Source: CAVRTJ01 sp964507185
GTDB lineage: Bacteria; Acidobacteriota; UBA4820; DSQY01
Direction of reading: 5' to 3'
Length of the DNA: 64,000 nt
Assembly: GCA_964507185.1 (NCBI GenBank)
Contig: CAZDOY010000014.1
Coordinates: 11,241 to 75,240 of the forward strand
The position numbers and the translations under genes are program-made. The notes under the pieces are model-generated. The model worked only from the letters and a program-made list of their open reading frames with translations. It searched no databases and was not told where the DNA came from. Below, one piece after another: positions 18,352 to 28,295 of this stretch (positions are counted from its first letter, which is position 1; each line of letters opens with the position of its first letter).

Positions 18352-18642
18352 CCGTACCCAGCCTTCCCCCGGCGGGCAGGCCGCGGATCCCCTTGAACAT
18401 TACTCTTAGGTGGTCCTCCCGAGCTGTCCGAGACGGCCCCCGGGAAGGGACGACGCACATCAGGTTGCAAATGACGACCACGCTCTATCAAACGCAGGCG
18501 GATCGCCTTTTGTTTCATTCTTTTACTTTTACTTCAGGTTACGCCGAGGCGCCGGAGGAAGCCGAACGAAGTGCGCCCGCCCGGACCCGCGTCCTTCTTG
18601 CGGCGGGGTCCCGGCCCAGGGGAGAACGGCGCCATTCGGGCG

Positions 18643-19083
18643 TCACCGGTCCAGATCCTCCAGGATTTCGATCGCGGAGGCGACGAAATGAGGGCACACG
18701 GAGCCGAAGATCCCATGCTCCCTGGCGGCCCGGTAGTCCACCGGGTCCTTCAGGTCGTATCCGATCAGTTTTCGGCATACCACCGAACCGTGGCGCGCCT
18801 TGAATCTCTCCTGGAAAATCCGTGCCGCCTCGTAGGTTTTGTCGCGCGAGACCTCCTGCCCTTCGGAAGGGTCCGCGTGGCGAAGTCCCGTCACCATGAG
18901 CGCGCCGCTCACGGCCCCGCACGTCTCTCCCAGCCGGCAGATTCCGGCTCCGAATGCGCAGGCCACGCGGAGGGCGTCGTCGCGTTCGAGGCCCAACCCC
19001 GGCGCAAAGGCCGCCAGGACGGCCTGCGCGCAGTTGCAACCGTTTTCGAAGTCCCGCACCGCTCTTTCGGACAGCGTACTCAT
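18643..19083 (-). CDS. C_GCAxxG_C_C family redox-type protein
   Basis: A 146-residue soluble protein with the cysteine signature that names this family: 'NGCNCAQAVL', 'CAFGAGICRLGETCGAVSGA', then 'VCRKLIGYDL' and 'SVCPHF'. Members often sit near redox or metal genes; the biochemical role is not established, and metal or cluster binding is inferred from the conserved cysteines. A GGGAGGG site precedes the ATG by about ten bases. It diverges from msrB across 129 bases, so the two could share a control region and an oxidative-stress role; that link is context only. Confidence 0.82.
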   Translation of the reverse strand: MSTLSERAVRDFENGCNCAQAVLAAFAPGLGLERDDALRVACAFGAGICRLGETCGAVSGALMVTGLRHADPSEGQEVSRDKTYEAARIFQERFKARHGSVVCRKLIGYDLKDPVDYRAAREHGIFGSVCPHFVASAIEILEDLDR

Positions 19084-19212
19084 GGGATGTGTCCCTCCCG
19101 GGACAGTCTAACGCAGGCCGCCGTCCGGGCGCACGGCCGAATACATTCGGGACGGACGATGTTACTCTTAGGGACAGAGAAATGGTGTTCCGTTACCCGG
19201 AGAGGGAGTCGA

Positions 19213-19638
19213 ATGATGGCGTCGAACATGGACGATCCGCTCGAGAAGAGCGACGAGGAGTGGAGGCGGATACTCGGCCCGGAGGCCTTCGAGGTCTGCC
19301 GCAGGAAGGGCACCGAGCGGCCCTTCACCGGGCGGTACTGGAATTTCTGGGAACCGGGCGCCTACAGATGCGCCTGCTGCGGCAACGAACTCTTTTCCTC
19401 GGAGACCAAGTTCGATGCGGGGTGCGGATGGCCGAGCTTCCGGGAGGCCCTTTCGCCGGGCGCGGTCACGCTCACCCCGGATCTCAGTCACGGCATGCGG
19501 CGGACGGAGGTAACGTGCTCCCGGTGCGGCGCGCACCTCGGGCACGTTTTCGACGATGGCCCCGGGCCATCCGGAACCCGCTACTGCATAAACTCCCTGT
19601 CCGTGCGTCACGAATCCGAGGAGGAAGGCGGGTCATGA
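19213..19638 (+). CDS. msrB: Peptide-methionine (R)-S-oxide reductase MsrB
   Basis: A 141-residue enzyme that reduces methionine-R-sulfoxide in proteins. The zinc cysteines are in 'RCACCGNELF' and 'VTCSRCGAHLG', the substrate site in 'GCGWPSFREA', and the catalytic Cys in 'TRYCINSLSV'. No signal peptide is visible, so it should be cytoplasmic. Two adjacent ATG codons (19213, 19216) follow GGAG; either could start translation. The next gene, 58 bases downstream on the same strand, is a membrane-anchored thioredoxin-like protein, which suggests a shared thiol-redox function, as in fused TlpA-Msr proteins of other bacteria. Confidence 0.95.
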   Translation: MMASNMDDPLEKSDEEWRRILGPEAFEVCRRKGTERPFTGRYWNFWEPGAYRCACCGNELFSSETKFDAGCGWPSFREALSPGAVTLTPDLSHGMRRTEVTCSRCGAHLGHVFDDGPGPSGTRYCINSLSVRHESEEEGGS

Positions 19639-19696
19639 GCCGGCGGGACTTTGATCCACCTCGATCACCGGCCGGACGTAATCGTTAGGAGCAAGC

Positions 19697-20764
19697 ATGA
19701 AGTTTCGAATGAAGCCCTTCAACGTGTTTCTGATTGTCCTGTTCGCTTCCATGGCGGGGCTGTTGCTCTGGAGCGGGGGGGCGGTCGGCGTCGGAAAGTC
19801 CGCGCCCGAGTTCCCAAAGGCCCGGTGGCTGAACAGTAAGCCCCTGACCATGAAGGAACTCAAGGGAAAGGTCGTACTGGTGGATTTCTGGGAATACACG
19901 TGCATCAACTGCATCCGGACGCTTCCGTACCTCAAGGAATGGAATAAGCGGTACGCTCCATACGGATTGGTCATAATCGGCGTTCACACCCCCGAATTCG
20001 ATTCTTCCGCCAAGCCCGCCAACGTGGCGGCAGCCGTCAAGCGCTTCGGCATAACCTACCCCGTCCTGCTCGATGACCAGTACAAGACATGGAACGCCTA
20101 TGCGAACCTCTACTGGCCACGCGAGTACATGATCGACCGGAAGGGCATCATCCGGTACGACCACGTGGGCGAGGGCGAGTACGGCAGGACCGAGGCCGAA
20201 ATCCAGAAACTGCTCCGCGAGGGGGGGACCTGCCCGGACATTCCCCTCATGAAACCCGTCCGGGCGATGGACAGCCCGGGCGCCGTCTGCTATCGCACGA
20301 CCGCCGAGACCTACATCGGCTCGAAACGCGGACATCTGGCGAATACGGGCGGATACGGCGGTGCGAGGACCAACCACTACATCGCTCCCGCAGTGCGCGC
20401 ACTCGGCGACGGCCTCCCTGCCCTCTCGGGATCATGGTCCACCTACGCGGAGTACTGCGAATCGAGAAGCCCCTATTCTGCGCTTTACCTCCGCTACCAT
20501 GCCGCAGGGTGCTACGTGGTCGCAGACGCCGGCGAGAAGAGGTCGGAAAGCACGATGGTCGTTCTGCTCGACGGAAAGCCCGTTCCGCAGGCCCTCAGAG
20601 GCGAAGACGTCGTCGAGAGAGACGGCAAGACCGTGGTCCGGCTTAAAAGGACCCGCCTCTACCGCCTCGTGGACGGGAACGTCTTCGGACGGCACGTCGT
20701 CGAACTCCAGCCCGAGCCGGGCGCCAGGTTCTACTCCTTCACATTCGGGACTTGCACGCATTGA
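19697..20764 (+). CDS. Membrane-anchored TlpA/DipZ-like thioredoxin protein with C-terminal beta domain
   Basis: A 355-residue protein. Residues ~8-28 form one membrane anchor, then residues ~35-175 a thioredoxin fold facing the periplasm with the redox pair in 'WEYTCINCIR'. 'WEYTCINC' and 'VIGVHTPEF' are typical of the DipZ branch. The last ~170 residues form a beta-rich domain like the carbohydrate-binding-type C-terminus of DipZ ('GYGGARTNHYIAP', 'LYLRYHAAGCYVV'). The CcdA-like electron-transport membrane domain of full DipZ is absent, so reductant must come from another protein. AGGAG lies five bases upstream of the ATG. It is probably cotranscribed with msrB. Confidence 0.88.
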   Translation: MKFRMKPFNVFLIVLFASMAGLLLWSGGAVGVGKSAPEFPKARWLNSKPLTMKELKGKVVLVDFWEYTCINCIRTLPYLKEWNKRYAPYGLVIIGVHTPEFDSSAKPANVAAAVKRFGITYPVLLDDQYKTWNAYANLYWPREYMIDRKGIIRYDHVGEGEYGRTEAEIQKLLREGGTCPDIPLMKPVRAMDSPGAVCYRTTAETYIGSKRGHLANTGGYGGARTNHYIAPAVRALGDGLPALSGSWSTYAEYCESRSPYSALYLRYHAAGCYVVADAGEKRSESTMVVLLDGKPVPQALRGEDVVERDGKTVVRLKRTRLYRLVDGNVFGRHVVELQPEPGARFYSFTFGTCTH

Positions 20765-21053
20765 CGGCCTGGCGCGAAGGCGTCGCCCCCGGCCGGCGCG
20801 ACCACGCAATTCCCGGCTGCGGTCCGGCAACCTTGTCTGTCATCGAAGATGGGTGTACCATAACGTCCGAGGTGTGGATGATGCTGCATGGTCCCCTTAA
20901 GACGCCTCGCCCTTATGAACCGGGCGCCCTTTCAGTAGCTTTCCCGTCAGATATCATGACATATCCTAACTTAACATGACACAACCGCAATAATCCTCCC
21001 GGCGGGTCACTTGCACCCTGGAGAGATCGAACACTTTATACTGGAGGAGTACA

Positions 21054-23807
21054 GTGAGAACAGACATCCAATCGGAGACGGCATCCAGCCAGCACATGGA
21101 CTGCGAACGGCAGAAACGGCGTCCATTGATGGCCGCTTTCGCCGTACTGGCCTTTATGGCGGCGGCAAGCCTGTTTTTCGGCCTGCCGGGCGGCATCCTC
21201 AATGCCGCTACCCCGGCAAAGTCGGGCGCCGTCCTGAAAACCACGCTGAAGAACGGCCTGCGGGTGGTCATCGTGCGCAACCCGCTCGCCCCGGTCGTAA
21301 CGACCGAAGTCAATTACCTCGTAGGTTCGAACGAGGCTCCCGACGGTTTCCCTGGAATGGCCCACGCCCAGGAACACATGATGTTCCGGGGGAGCCCGGG
21401 CCTCAGCGCCGATCAGCTTGCGGACATCACCGCGGCCATGGGCGGCGACATGAACGCCGACACCCAGCAGACCGTTACGCAGTACTTCTTCACCGTTCCC
21501 GCGGAGGACCTGGATGTCGCTCTGCACGTGCAGTCGATCCGCATGAGCGGGGTCATGGACAGCGACAAGCTCTGGGGTGAAGAACGGGGCGCCATCGAGC
21601 AGGAGGTGGCGCAGGACCTGTCAAATCCCCAGTACGTTTTCTTTACCAAGTTGCTCAAGGCCATGTTCAAAGGCACGCCATACGCTCACGACGCGCTCGG
21701 AACGCGCCCGTCCTTTGACAAGACCACCGGCGCCATGCTGAAGAAGTTCTACGACACCTGGTATGCGCCCAACAACGCCATCCTCGTTATCGTGGGCGAC
21801 GTCCAGCCGCAGAAGACCCTCGCGGAGGTGAAGACGCTGTTCGGCTCAATCCCCTCCAAGAAGATTCCCGAGCGGCCGGAGATCAAACTCCAGCCCGTCA
21901 CACCCGACACGCTCCACCTCAAGACCGATCTGCCCTACGGGCTCGCCCTCGTCACGTTCCGGATGCCCGGCTCGGACAGCCCGGACTACGCGGCGGCCGA
22001 GGTACTCAGCGACGTGTTGAGCAGCCAGCGGGGATCGCTCTTCGGACTCGTTCCCCAGGGTAAGGCCCTCTACGCAGGCTTCTCCACCCAGGCCATGCCA
22101 AAGGCCGGTCTCGGCTTCGCCTTTGCAGTGTTTCCAAAGGGCGGCGACTCCGCAGGCCTCGTCAAGGAGGTCAATGGAATCCTCGCGGCGGACCTCAAGA
22201 ACGGCCTCCCCGCCGATCTCGTCGAAGCCACCAAGCGCCGCGTGCTTACACAGGCCGAACTCCAGAAGAATTCGGTGTCCGGTTTGGCCCAGGCCTGGTC
22301 CCAGGCCCTGGCCGTGCAGGGCAGGCAGTCGCCCGAGGACAACGTTGCTGCCATCCAGAAGGTCACCGTCGAGGACGTCAACCGCGTGGCCAGAAAATAT
22401 CTTGACCAGAAACACGCCATCGTGGCAATTCTCACGCCGCAACCTTCGGGCAAGCCCATCTCGTCTAAAGGCTTCGGAGGCAGCGAATCCTTCGCTCCCA
22501 AGAACCCCAAGCCGGTCAAACTGCCATCCTGGGCGGAGTCGGCCCTGCGACGCCTGTCGGTTCCCGCATCTGCGGTCAACCCGGTCGTAACCAAGCTTCC
22601 CAACGGCATCACCCTCATCGTACAGCCCGAGGCCGCGAGCGACACGGTGAGCGTCTATGGCCGGATCCGCAACAACTCAGACATGGAAACACCAAAGGGG
22701 CAGGAGGGCGTAGACCAGGTACTGAACAGGCTCTTCTCATTCGGAACCACATCGCTCAATCGCATCGCTTTCCAGAAAGCCCTCGACGACATAGGCGCGT
22801 CCGAATCTGCGGGCACACATTTCAACGTTCACGCGCTGTCCGGCCATTTCGAGCAGGCCGTCAAGCTCCTCGCCGACAACGAACTGCATCCCGCTCTTCC
22901 CGCGCAGGCCTTCAAGATCATGCAGATGCAGACGGCCCGCTCCGTTGCTGGGCTGCTTCAGAGTCCCGACTACCTGTCAGGCCTCGCTCTGGACAAAGCT
23001 CTCTATCCGAAAGACGATCCCACGCTTCGCCAGGCGACTCCCAAATCGGTGTCCGCACTGACGCTGAAGGACGTAAAAGCCTACTACGAGAAGGTGTTCC
23101 GTCCGGACTTGACGACCATAGTGGTCATCGGCAACATCAAACCGGCCCAGGCCCGATCGGCCATCGAGAAGTACTTCGGAGCCTGGAAGGCCGAAGGCCC
23201 CAAACCCGTGACCCTCTATCCGGAAGTGCCGCCGAACAAACCGTCAAGCACGGCCGTTCCGGACTCCAGTCGCGTTCAGGACCTGGTCACCCTTTCGGAG
23301 ACCCTCGGGCTCAAGCGGTCCAATCCGGATTATTACGCCCTCGAACTGGGCAACCACGTGCTCGGCGGCGCGTTCTACGCCACCCGCTACTACCGCGACC
23401 TCCGCGAAAAAGCGGGCCTCGTCTACTACGTGAGTTCCTCGTTTGATGTGGGCCGCACGCGATCGACCTACACGGTTCGCTACGCCTGCGATCCGCCCAA
23501 CGTGACCAAGGCCCAGAACATGGTGGTGAAGGAACTCACGGCCATGACCTCGGCTCCGGTTACCCCCGACGAGCTTCAGAAGGCCAAGGCCATTCTCCTG
23601 CGGGAAATTCCCCTCCGCGAATCCAGTGAGGGGAGCATTGCCGGAGGCCTGCTCTCAAGGTCCATCCACGACCTTCCGCTGAACGAGCCGACGCTTGCCG
23701 CCCGCAAGTACGTCGCGCTGACCGCAGCCCAGGTCAAGACCGCGTTCAAGAAATGGATGCGCCCCGATGCCCTCGTAAGGGTCACCCAGGGACCGAGCCC
23801 CAAATAG
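21054..23807 (+). CDS. M16 family zinc peptidase, two-module, periplasmic or membrane-anchored
   Basis: A 917-residue pitrilysin-type peptidase starting at GTG with GGAGGAG four bases upstream. A basic stretch and hydrophobic segment (~21-50) serve as signal or anchor. The first M16 module holds the inverted zinc motif H104-A-Q-E107-H108 and the downstream acidic helix 'ERGAIEQEVAQD', so it should be active; the second module (~500-910) lacks HxxEH and is the usual inactive half that completes the clamp. The last strand region has 'GGAFYATRYYRDLREKAGL', a common M16 C-module motif. M16 enzymes degrade peptides enclosed in their chamber. A strong terminator follows. Confidence 0.94.
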   Translation: MRTDIQSETASSQHMDCERQKRRPLMAAFAVLAFMAAASLFFGLPGGILNAATPAKSGAVLKTTLKNGLRVVIVRNPLAPVVTTEVNYLVGSNEAPDGFPGMAHAQEHMMFRGSPGLSADQLADITAAMGGDMNADTQQTVTQYFFTVPAEDLDVALHVQSIRMSGVMDSDKLWGEERGAIEQEVAQDLSNPQYVFFTKLLKAMFKGTPYAHDALGTRPSFDKTTGAMLKKFYDTWYAPNNAILVIVGDVQPQKTLAEVKTLFGSIPSKKIPERPEIKLQPVTPDTLHLKTDLPYGLALVTFRMPGSDSPDYAAAEVLSDVLSSQRGSLFGLVPQGKALYAGFSTQAMPKAGLGFAFAVFPKGGDSAGLVKEVNGILAADLKNGLPADLVEATKRRVLTQAELQKNSVSGLAQAWSQALAVQGRQSPEDNVAAIQKVTVEDVNRVARKYLDQKHAIVAILTPQPSGKPISSKGFGGSESFAPKNPKPVKLPSWAESALRRLSVPASAVNPVVTKLPNGITLIVQPEAASDTVSVYGRIRNNSDMETPKGQEGVDQVLNRLFSFGTTSLNRIAFQKALDDIGASESAGTHFNVHALSGHFEQAVKLLADNELHPALPAQAFKIMQMQTARSVAGLLQSPDYLSGLALDKALYPKDDPTLRQATPKSVSALTLKDVKAYYEKVFRPDLTTIVVIGNIKPAQARSAIEKYFGAWKAEGPKPVTLYPEVPPNKPSSTAVPDSSRVQDLVTLSETLGLKRSNPDYYALELGNHVLGGAFYATRYYRDLREKAGLVYYVSSSFDVGRTRSTYTVRYACDPPNVTKAQNMVVKELTAMTSAPVTPDELQKAKAILLREIPLRESSEGSIAGGLLSRSIHDLPLNEPTLAARKYVALTAAQVKTAFKKWMRPDALVRVTQGPSPK

Positions 23808-23849
23808 CGCACCGGAATACAGCTTTCCCGGCGCCGTGAATGGCGCCAG

Positions 23850-23885
23850 AAAGGCCCGGGGGGCGGCAATGCCCCCGGGCCTTTT
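23850..23885 (+). terminator. Rho-independent terminator after the M16 gene
   Basis: AAGGCCCGGGGG and CCCCCGGGCCTT form an 11-12 bp GC-rich stem around a short loop, followed by TTTT. It sits ~40 bases after the M16 stop and separates it from the exporter gene. Confidence 0.85.
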
Positions 23886-23968
23886 GAAGAGAAAAAGGCT
23901 ACAATGGCCTATCGAGTTCCCCGGCCGTCCGGCCGCGACGTCCGGAATCTGCGCGTATAGAGGACCGC

Positions 23969-25543
23969 TTGGAGACCGGCAGGCACCGCCAGACAAGCAA
24001 ATTCATGATCACCTTCGCCACCATGCTGGCAACCATGATGCAGGCGGTGGACACTTCCGTGGCGAATGTCGCCCTTCCGCACATGCAGGGGGCCTTCTCC
24101 GCCGGTGTCGACGAGATCACCTGGGTCCTCACCGCCTACCTGGTGGCCAACGCGGTGATCGTGCCAATGACCGGCTGGATGGGAAATTTCTTCGGCCGTC
24201 GCAGGGTCTACATACTGAGCTTGGTCGTCTTCACGCTTTCGTCCCTCGGCTCCGGCGCCGCGCCCACGCTCGCCTTCTGCGTGCTGATGCGGGTCATCCA
24301 GGGGCTGTCCGGCGGCGTCATCGTTCCCATGAGCCAGGCCATCCTCCTGGAGGCCTTCCCGGCCGAGGACCGCGGCCGGGCGCTGTCATACTTCGGCGTC
24401 GGCGTGGTTTTCGGCCCCATCATCGGCCCCATTCTGGGCGGCTGGATCACCGACCACTGGAGCTGGCGCTGGATCTTCTACATAAACATCCCCATCGGAA
24501 TCCTTGCCGTCGTTCTCGCCCTTTTGTACGTCTGGGACCCGCCATACATCAAGAAGCCGGAAGGGGGCCTGGATTCCTGGAGCCTCCTGTTCATAATCCT
24601 GGGCCTCGGCGGACTCGAAGTCGTTTTGAGCAGGGGCGAGCGCCTGGACTGGTTCCAGAGCCACTTCATTCAGGTCTTCGCACTGGTCGCCGCGCTGGGA
24701 ATCGTCCTCTTCATCTGGCGGTCGCTCACACATCGCAATCCACTCGTGGACCTCTCCATCCTCAAGAACAAGGAGTTTGCCGCGGGCGTGGGGCTCTCGT
24801 TCTTTCAGTACTTCGTCCTCTACGCCACGCTCGTGATGTTGCCCCTGTTCGTCCAGCAAATGCTCGGCTACACGTCCACGTGGGCCGGATTGCTCCTGGC
24901 GCCGGGCGGAGTGGCCGCCCTCCTGGCCATGCTCGCGGGAGGCCAGCTCGTGGGCCGCATAGACGCGCGGTGGCTACTCCTTGCGGGCGTTCTCATCATG
25001 CTCGTTTCACTGAGAATGCTCTGGGACCTCTCTCTCGGGATCGATTTTACCTACCTGGCCACGGCCCGATTCATACAGGGGTTCGGCGTCGGCCTGCTCT
25101 TCATTTCGGTGGCCGCAGCCGCCTATTCCACCATGCCGGCGGCCAAGATGGGCCACGCGACGGGGTTTTACAACCTGGTACGGAACGAGGGAGGATCCAT
25201 CGGCATTGCGGTGGCCTCCACGATCCTGGCAAGTCGCGCCCAGTTCCACCAGGCGCGTCTGGTGGAACACATGAACCCCTACAATCCCGTCTTTCAGCAT
25301 CGCTCGGCCGAGGCCCTGCATGGCCTCGCCCCCCACGTGGGCATGAACGCCCACTCGGTCGGACAGCTCTCCCAGTCGCTCCTCTACCATCAGGCCCAGG
25401 CCCAGGCGATGGTGCTTTCATACGCCGACATATTCTGGATGATCACCTTCGTCCTGATGGGGTTTCTGCCGCTCATCCCGATACTTCGCGGCAAGGTCGC
25501 CAAGAAGGGCGCCCCCCAGACCGGCCAGCAGGCCGCTCGCTGA
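23969..25543 (+). CDS. DHA2-family (EmrB-type) major facilitator drug exporter
   Basis: A 524-residue protein with about 14 hydrophobic helices. 'MMQAVDTSVANVALPHM' carries the D in helix 1 that is typical of the DHA2 family, and 'GWMGNFFGRRRVYI' is the loop 2-3 motif A. It should expel drugs or other amphiphiles by proton antiport. No EmrA/HlyD adaptor or outer-membrane gene lies beside it, so it may act alone. The best start is TTG at 23969 with GAGG about six bases upstream; ATG at 24006 lacks a ribosome site. The C-terminal ~25 residues are cytoplasmic and basic. Confidence 0.9.
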   Translation: METGRHRQTSKFMITFATMLATMMQAVDTSVANVALPHMQGAFSAGVDEITWVLTAYLVANAVIVPMTGWMGNFFGRRRVYILSLVVFTLSSLGSGAAPTLAFCVLMRVIQGLSGGVIVPMSQAILLEAFPAEDRGRALSYFGVGVVFGPIIGPILGGWITDHWSWRWIFYINIPIGILAVVLALLYVWDPPYIKKPEGGLDSWSLLFIILGLGGLEVVLSRGERLDWFQSHFIQVFALVAALGIVLFIWRSLTHRNPLVDLSILKNKEFAAGVGLSFFQYFVLYATLVMLPLFVQQMLGYTSTWAGLLLAPGGVAALLAMLAGGQLVGRIDARWLLLAGVLIMLVSLRMLWDLSLGIDFTYLATARFIQGFGVGLLFISVAAAAYSTMPAAKMGHATGFYNLVRNEGGSIGIAVASTILASRAQFHQARLVEHMNPYNPVFQHRSAEALHGLAPHVGMNAHSVGQLSQSLLYHQAQAQAMVLSYADIFWMITFVLMGFLPLIPILRGKVAKKGAPQTGQQAAR

Positions 25544-25739
25544 ATCTGAGGCTTCGCGCCGCGCGATTTCAACCCCCGACTTCCCCGCGGATCGCGTTCC
25601 GCTGGCCCATCGGGCGGGGCCGTCCTATACTATTTTTAATGTGTGCACTCTGAATCAGACAACGAGGAGTCCCGCGGGGAGGACGCGTCTCCGCCCCCCC
25701 GCCCGGCGAGCTCCCTCTTTCACTGGAGGAGGACAATCC

Positions 25740-26741
25740 ATGGTCACCGTAGGCATCAACGGTTTCGGACGCATCGGAAAAATGGTCTTTCGCATACTCC
25801 ACGAACGCGGCGTCAAAGTCGCGCTCATCAACGACCTCATAGGAGGAAAGAGCCTGGCCTACCTTCTCAAGTACGACTCGGTCTACGGCCGATTCCCCGG
25901 GGACATCAGCTGGACCGACGACCATCTCATCGTGGACGGCAGGAAAATTCTCGTCTCCACCGTCCGGGACCCGGCCAAGCTGGAATGGGACCGCGCCGGA
26001 GTGGACGTGGTGGTGGAATCGACGGGTGTGCTGGGCCACAGGGCCGACGCCGTCAAGCACCTGCAGGCCGGCGCCCGTAAGGTCATCATCACCGCCCACG
26101 CTCGCCAGCCCGACGTCGAGATCGTGCTGGGGGTGAACGACGGCCATTACGACCCGGCCAGCCATCACATCCTCTCGAACGCATCCTGCACGACCAATTC
26201 GGTTGCCCCGGTGATGAAGGTCCTGGACGAGGTCTTTGGGGTCGAGGCGGCGTTTCTCACCACAATCCACTCATTCACGAGTTCCCAGCGCCTTCTGGAC
26301 ACGACGCATAAAAAAGACCCGCGAAGGGGCCGCGCCGCCGCCATCAACATCGTCCCGACCACGACGGGCGCCGCAAGGGCCACGGGGGCGGTGCTCCCCC
26401 AGATGAAGGGGATTTTCGAAGGGCTCGCCTTCCGCATCCCGACCCCTACAGGGTCCATCAGCGACATCACGATAAACCTGAAACGGACGGCATCCGTCGA
26501 CGAAATCAACGCCGTCCTCAAACGGGCCGCCGAAGAAGGACCGATGAAAGGCATTCTGGCTTATACCGAAGAGCCGATCGTTCTCACGGACATCGTAGGC
26601 GATCCCCATTCCGCCATCGTAGACGGCGGCCTGACCAAGACCCTGGGCAGGATGGCCAAGGTCTTCAGCTGGTACGACAACGAGTGGGGGTATTCCAACA
26701 GGGTGGCCGATCTCGTTGAACTCGTGGCGGAGGGCCTCTGA
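25740..26741 (+). CDS. gap: Glyceraldehyde-3-phosphate dehydrogenase, type I
   Basis: A 333-residue glycolytic enzyme converting glyceraldehyde 3-phosphate to 1,3-bisphosphoglycerate with NAD(P). 'INGFGRIGKMVFRIL' is the nucleotide-binding loop, 'SNASCTTNSVAPV' contains the catalytic Cys, and 'WYDNEWGYSNRV' is the C-terminal signature. Length is normal. GGAGGAGG lies close upstream of the ATG. A TATACT box at 25626-25631 could be its -10 element, but no -35 is convincing. No other glycolytic gene (pgk, tpi) is adjacent, which is slightly unusual. Confidence 0.97.
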   Translation: MVTVGINGFGRIGKMVFRILHERGVKVALINDLIGGKSLAYLLKYDSVYGRFPGDISWTDDHLIVDGRKILVSTVRDPAKLEWDRAGVDVVVESTGVLGHRADAVKHLQAGARKVIITAHARQPDVEIVLGVNDGHYDPASHHILSNASCTTNSVAPVMKVLDEVFGVEAAFLTTIHSFTSSQRLLDTTHKKDPRRGRAAAINIVPTTTGAARATGAVLPQMKGIFEGLAFRIPTPTGSISDITINLKRTASVDEINAVLKRAAEEGPMKGILAYTEEPIVLTDIVGDPHSAIVDGGLTKTLGRMAKVFSWYDNEWGYSNRVADLVELVAEGL

Positions 26742-26769
26742 TCTTCAGCGGGACGGACCGCGCGAAGAC

Positions 26770-28251
26770 TCAGCGCGAGCGGAGTGTCTCTATGCGGCGG
26801 ATGAACTCTTCGAGGATGAGCCTGTAGAGCCCGTCGCCCAGGGTCCCATCTTCCACGCCCGCGTCGATGTTGGGGTTGTCGTTGACCTCTATCACGAAAG
26901 CCCCCTTGTCCGTCATCTTGACGTCCACACCGTAGAGGCCGTCTCCGATCAGGTTGGCCGACTTGAGGGCCGCCTCCAGCACCTTTGCAGGCACCTCGTC
27001 CACGGGAAGGGTCTTGAACCCCCCTTCCGTGAATCGGCCCGAAGCGCTGTGTTTGACGATCTGCCAGTGGTACTTCGACATGAAGTACTGGCAGGCATAG
27101 AGGGGTTGGCGCCTCAGGATGCCGATGCGCCAGTCGTATTCGGTGTACATGAACTCCTGGGCCAGGATAAGGTCCGAATCCGTGAACAGCTTCTTGCAGA
27201 TGGCCTTCAGTTCGCTGAAGTTGTTTACCTTGTATATCCCTCTGGAGAACGAGCTGTCCGGGATCTTCAGGACCATCGGATAGGGAATGGAGGCCTCGAG
27301 CTTCTGCAGCGCCTTCGTTCCAACTTCCTGCAGAATAACCGTCTTGGGGGTGGGGACCTTGTGGGCCGCGAGCAACTCGGCCAGGTAGACCTTGTTGGTG
27401 CACTTGACAATGGAATCGGGATCGTCGATGACGGCCATGCCCTCGTTCTCGGCCTTCTTCGCGAAACGGTAGGTGTAGTGTTCGATTTCGGTCGTCTCTC
27501 TAATGAAGAGCGCGTCATACTCGGCCAGCTTCGAGTAGTCCCGCCGCTCGATCAGGTCCACGCTGATACCGAGTTTCTCCCCTACTTTGACGAACTTCTG
27601 AAGGGCCCGCTTGTTGGACGGGGGCAGGCGCTCCGCCGGGTTGTACAGAACGGCCAGGTCGAAACGCTTGTGGTTCTTCGCTCTTGGACGGTGCCATGGC
27701 TTACTGCGGTGATATTCGAACGCTTCGATGAACTTTTCTTCCTGCTCCGGTGTCAGTCCGTGCAGGTGGGCGGCTTTGATGGCCGAGATGTGCCAATTGC
27801 CCTGCAGGCGGAATTCTACCTTGAGGAGCGGGCACTGGAAAAGGTCGAATATCTGGCGGGCCAGCTCAGGGAACTGCCCCTGTCTGCATCGCCCGAAAAA
27901 AATGTCCATCTCGAAGGCGTTGCGTTGATCGAGGCCCAGACTTTTCTTCAGGCCCTTCTGAACGGTCTCGTCCAGATCTTCGACGTTGAGACTGTAAATG
28001 GCTTTGCTGCTCAGATCGTTGATCGTCCTGACGGTCGGAATGACCTTGTGGCGACGCGCCTGCGCCAGCAGAGAACAGTAGTACCCGATGGTGAGATAGC
28101 CGTAGCTGCGGCACAGGTTGACGATCTTCGCATCCCGGAGTTTGAAATACTGCGACTGGTCCAGGTAATCCTTCGCCAGGACCACTCTGACATCGGGATA
28201 GGAGGTCTTCCAGTCCTTCAGGTTTTCGATTAAGACGATCTGCTGAGACAT
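26770..28251 (-). CDS. RimK-like ATP-grasp ligase with RLAN N-terminal domain
   Basis: A 493-residue soluble protein. The N-terminal ~160 residues match the RLAN domain found before a RimK-type ATP-grasp; a middle region (~160-280, basic) leads to the ATP-grasp (~285-480), with 'PMVLKIPDSSFSRGIYKV' as the ATP loop and 'GAFVIEVNDNPNIDAGVED' as the metal-binding end. ATP-grasp enzymes of this group form peptide-like bonds by adding amino acids such as glutamate to a protein or peptide. The gene follows the GNAT-C39 gene on the same strand with 44 bases between; this pair is conserved and was proposed in comparative genomics to make or process modified peptides. The substrate is unknown. AGGAG precedes the ATG by five to six bases. 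Confidence 0.88.
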   Translation of the reverse strand: MSQQIVLIENLKDWKTSYPDVRVVLAKDYLDQSQYFKLRDAKIVNLCRSYGYLTIGYYCSLLAQARRHKVIPTVRTINDLSSKAIYSLNVEDLDETVQKGLKKSLGLDQRNAFEMDIFFGRCRQGQFPELARQIFDLFQCPLLKVEFRLQGNWHISAIKAAHLHGLTPEQEEKFIEAFEYHRSKPWHRPRAKNHKRFDLAVLYNPAERLPPSNKRALQKFVKVGEKLGISVDLIERRDYSKLAEYDALFIRETTEIEHYTYRFAKKAENEGMAVIDDPDSIVKCTNKVYLAELLAAHKVPTPKTVILQEVGTKALQKLEASIPYPMVLKIPDSSFSRGIYKVNNFSELKAICKKLFTDSDLILAQEFMYTEYDWRIGILRRQPLYACQYFMSKYHWQIVKHSASGRFTEGGFKTLPVDEVPAKVLEAALKSANLIGDGLYGVDVKMTDKGAFVIEVNDNPNIDAGVEDGTLGDGLYRLILEEFIRRIETLRSR

Positions 28252-28295
28252 CTTGACTCCTCACCACTCAGCAATGTGCGCTGCGCCGCCGACCT

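Noticed and set aside
18306..18518. A 70-codon minus-strand frame before the SpoIIE-type gene
   Set aside because: Composition and lack of a ribosome site give no support; it overlaps the start region of the phosphatase.
21011..21040. A TTGCAC/TATACT promoter for the M16 gene
   Set aside because: The spacing would be 20 bases and the start would fall on the ribosome site.
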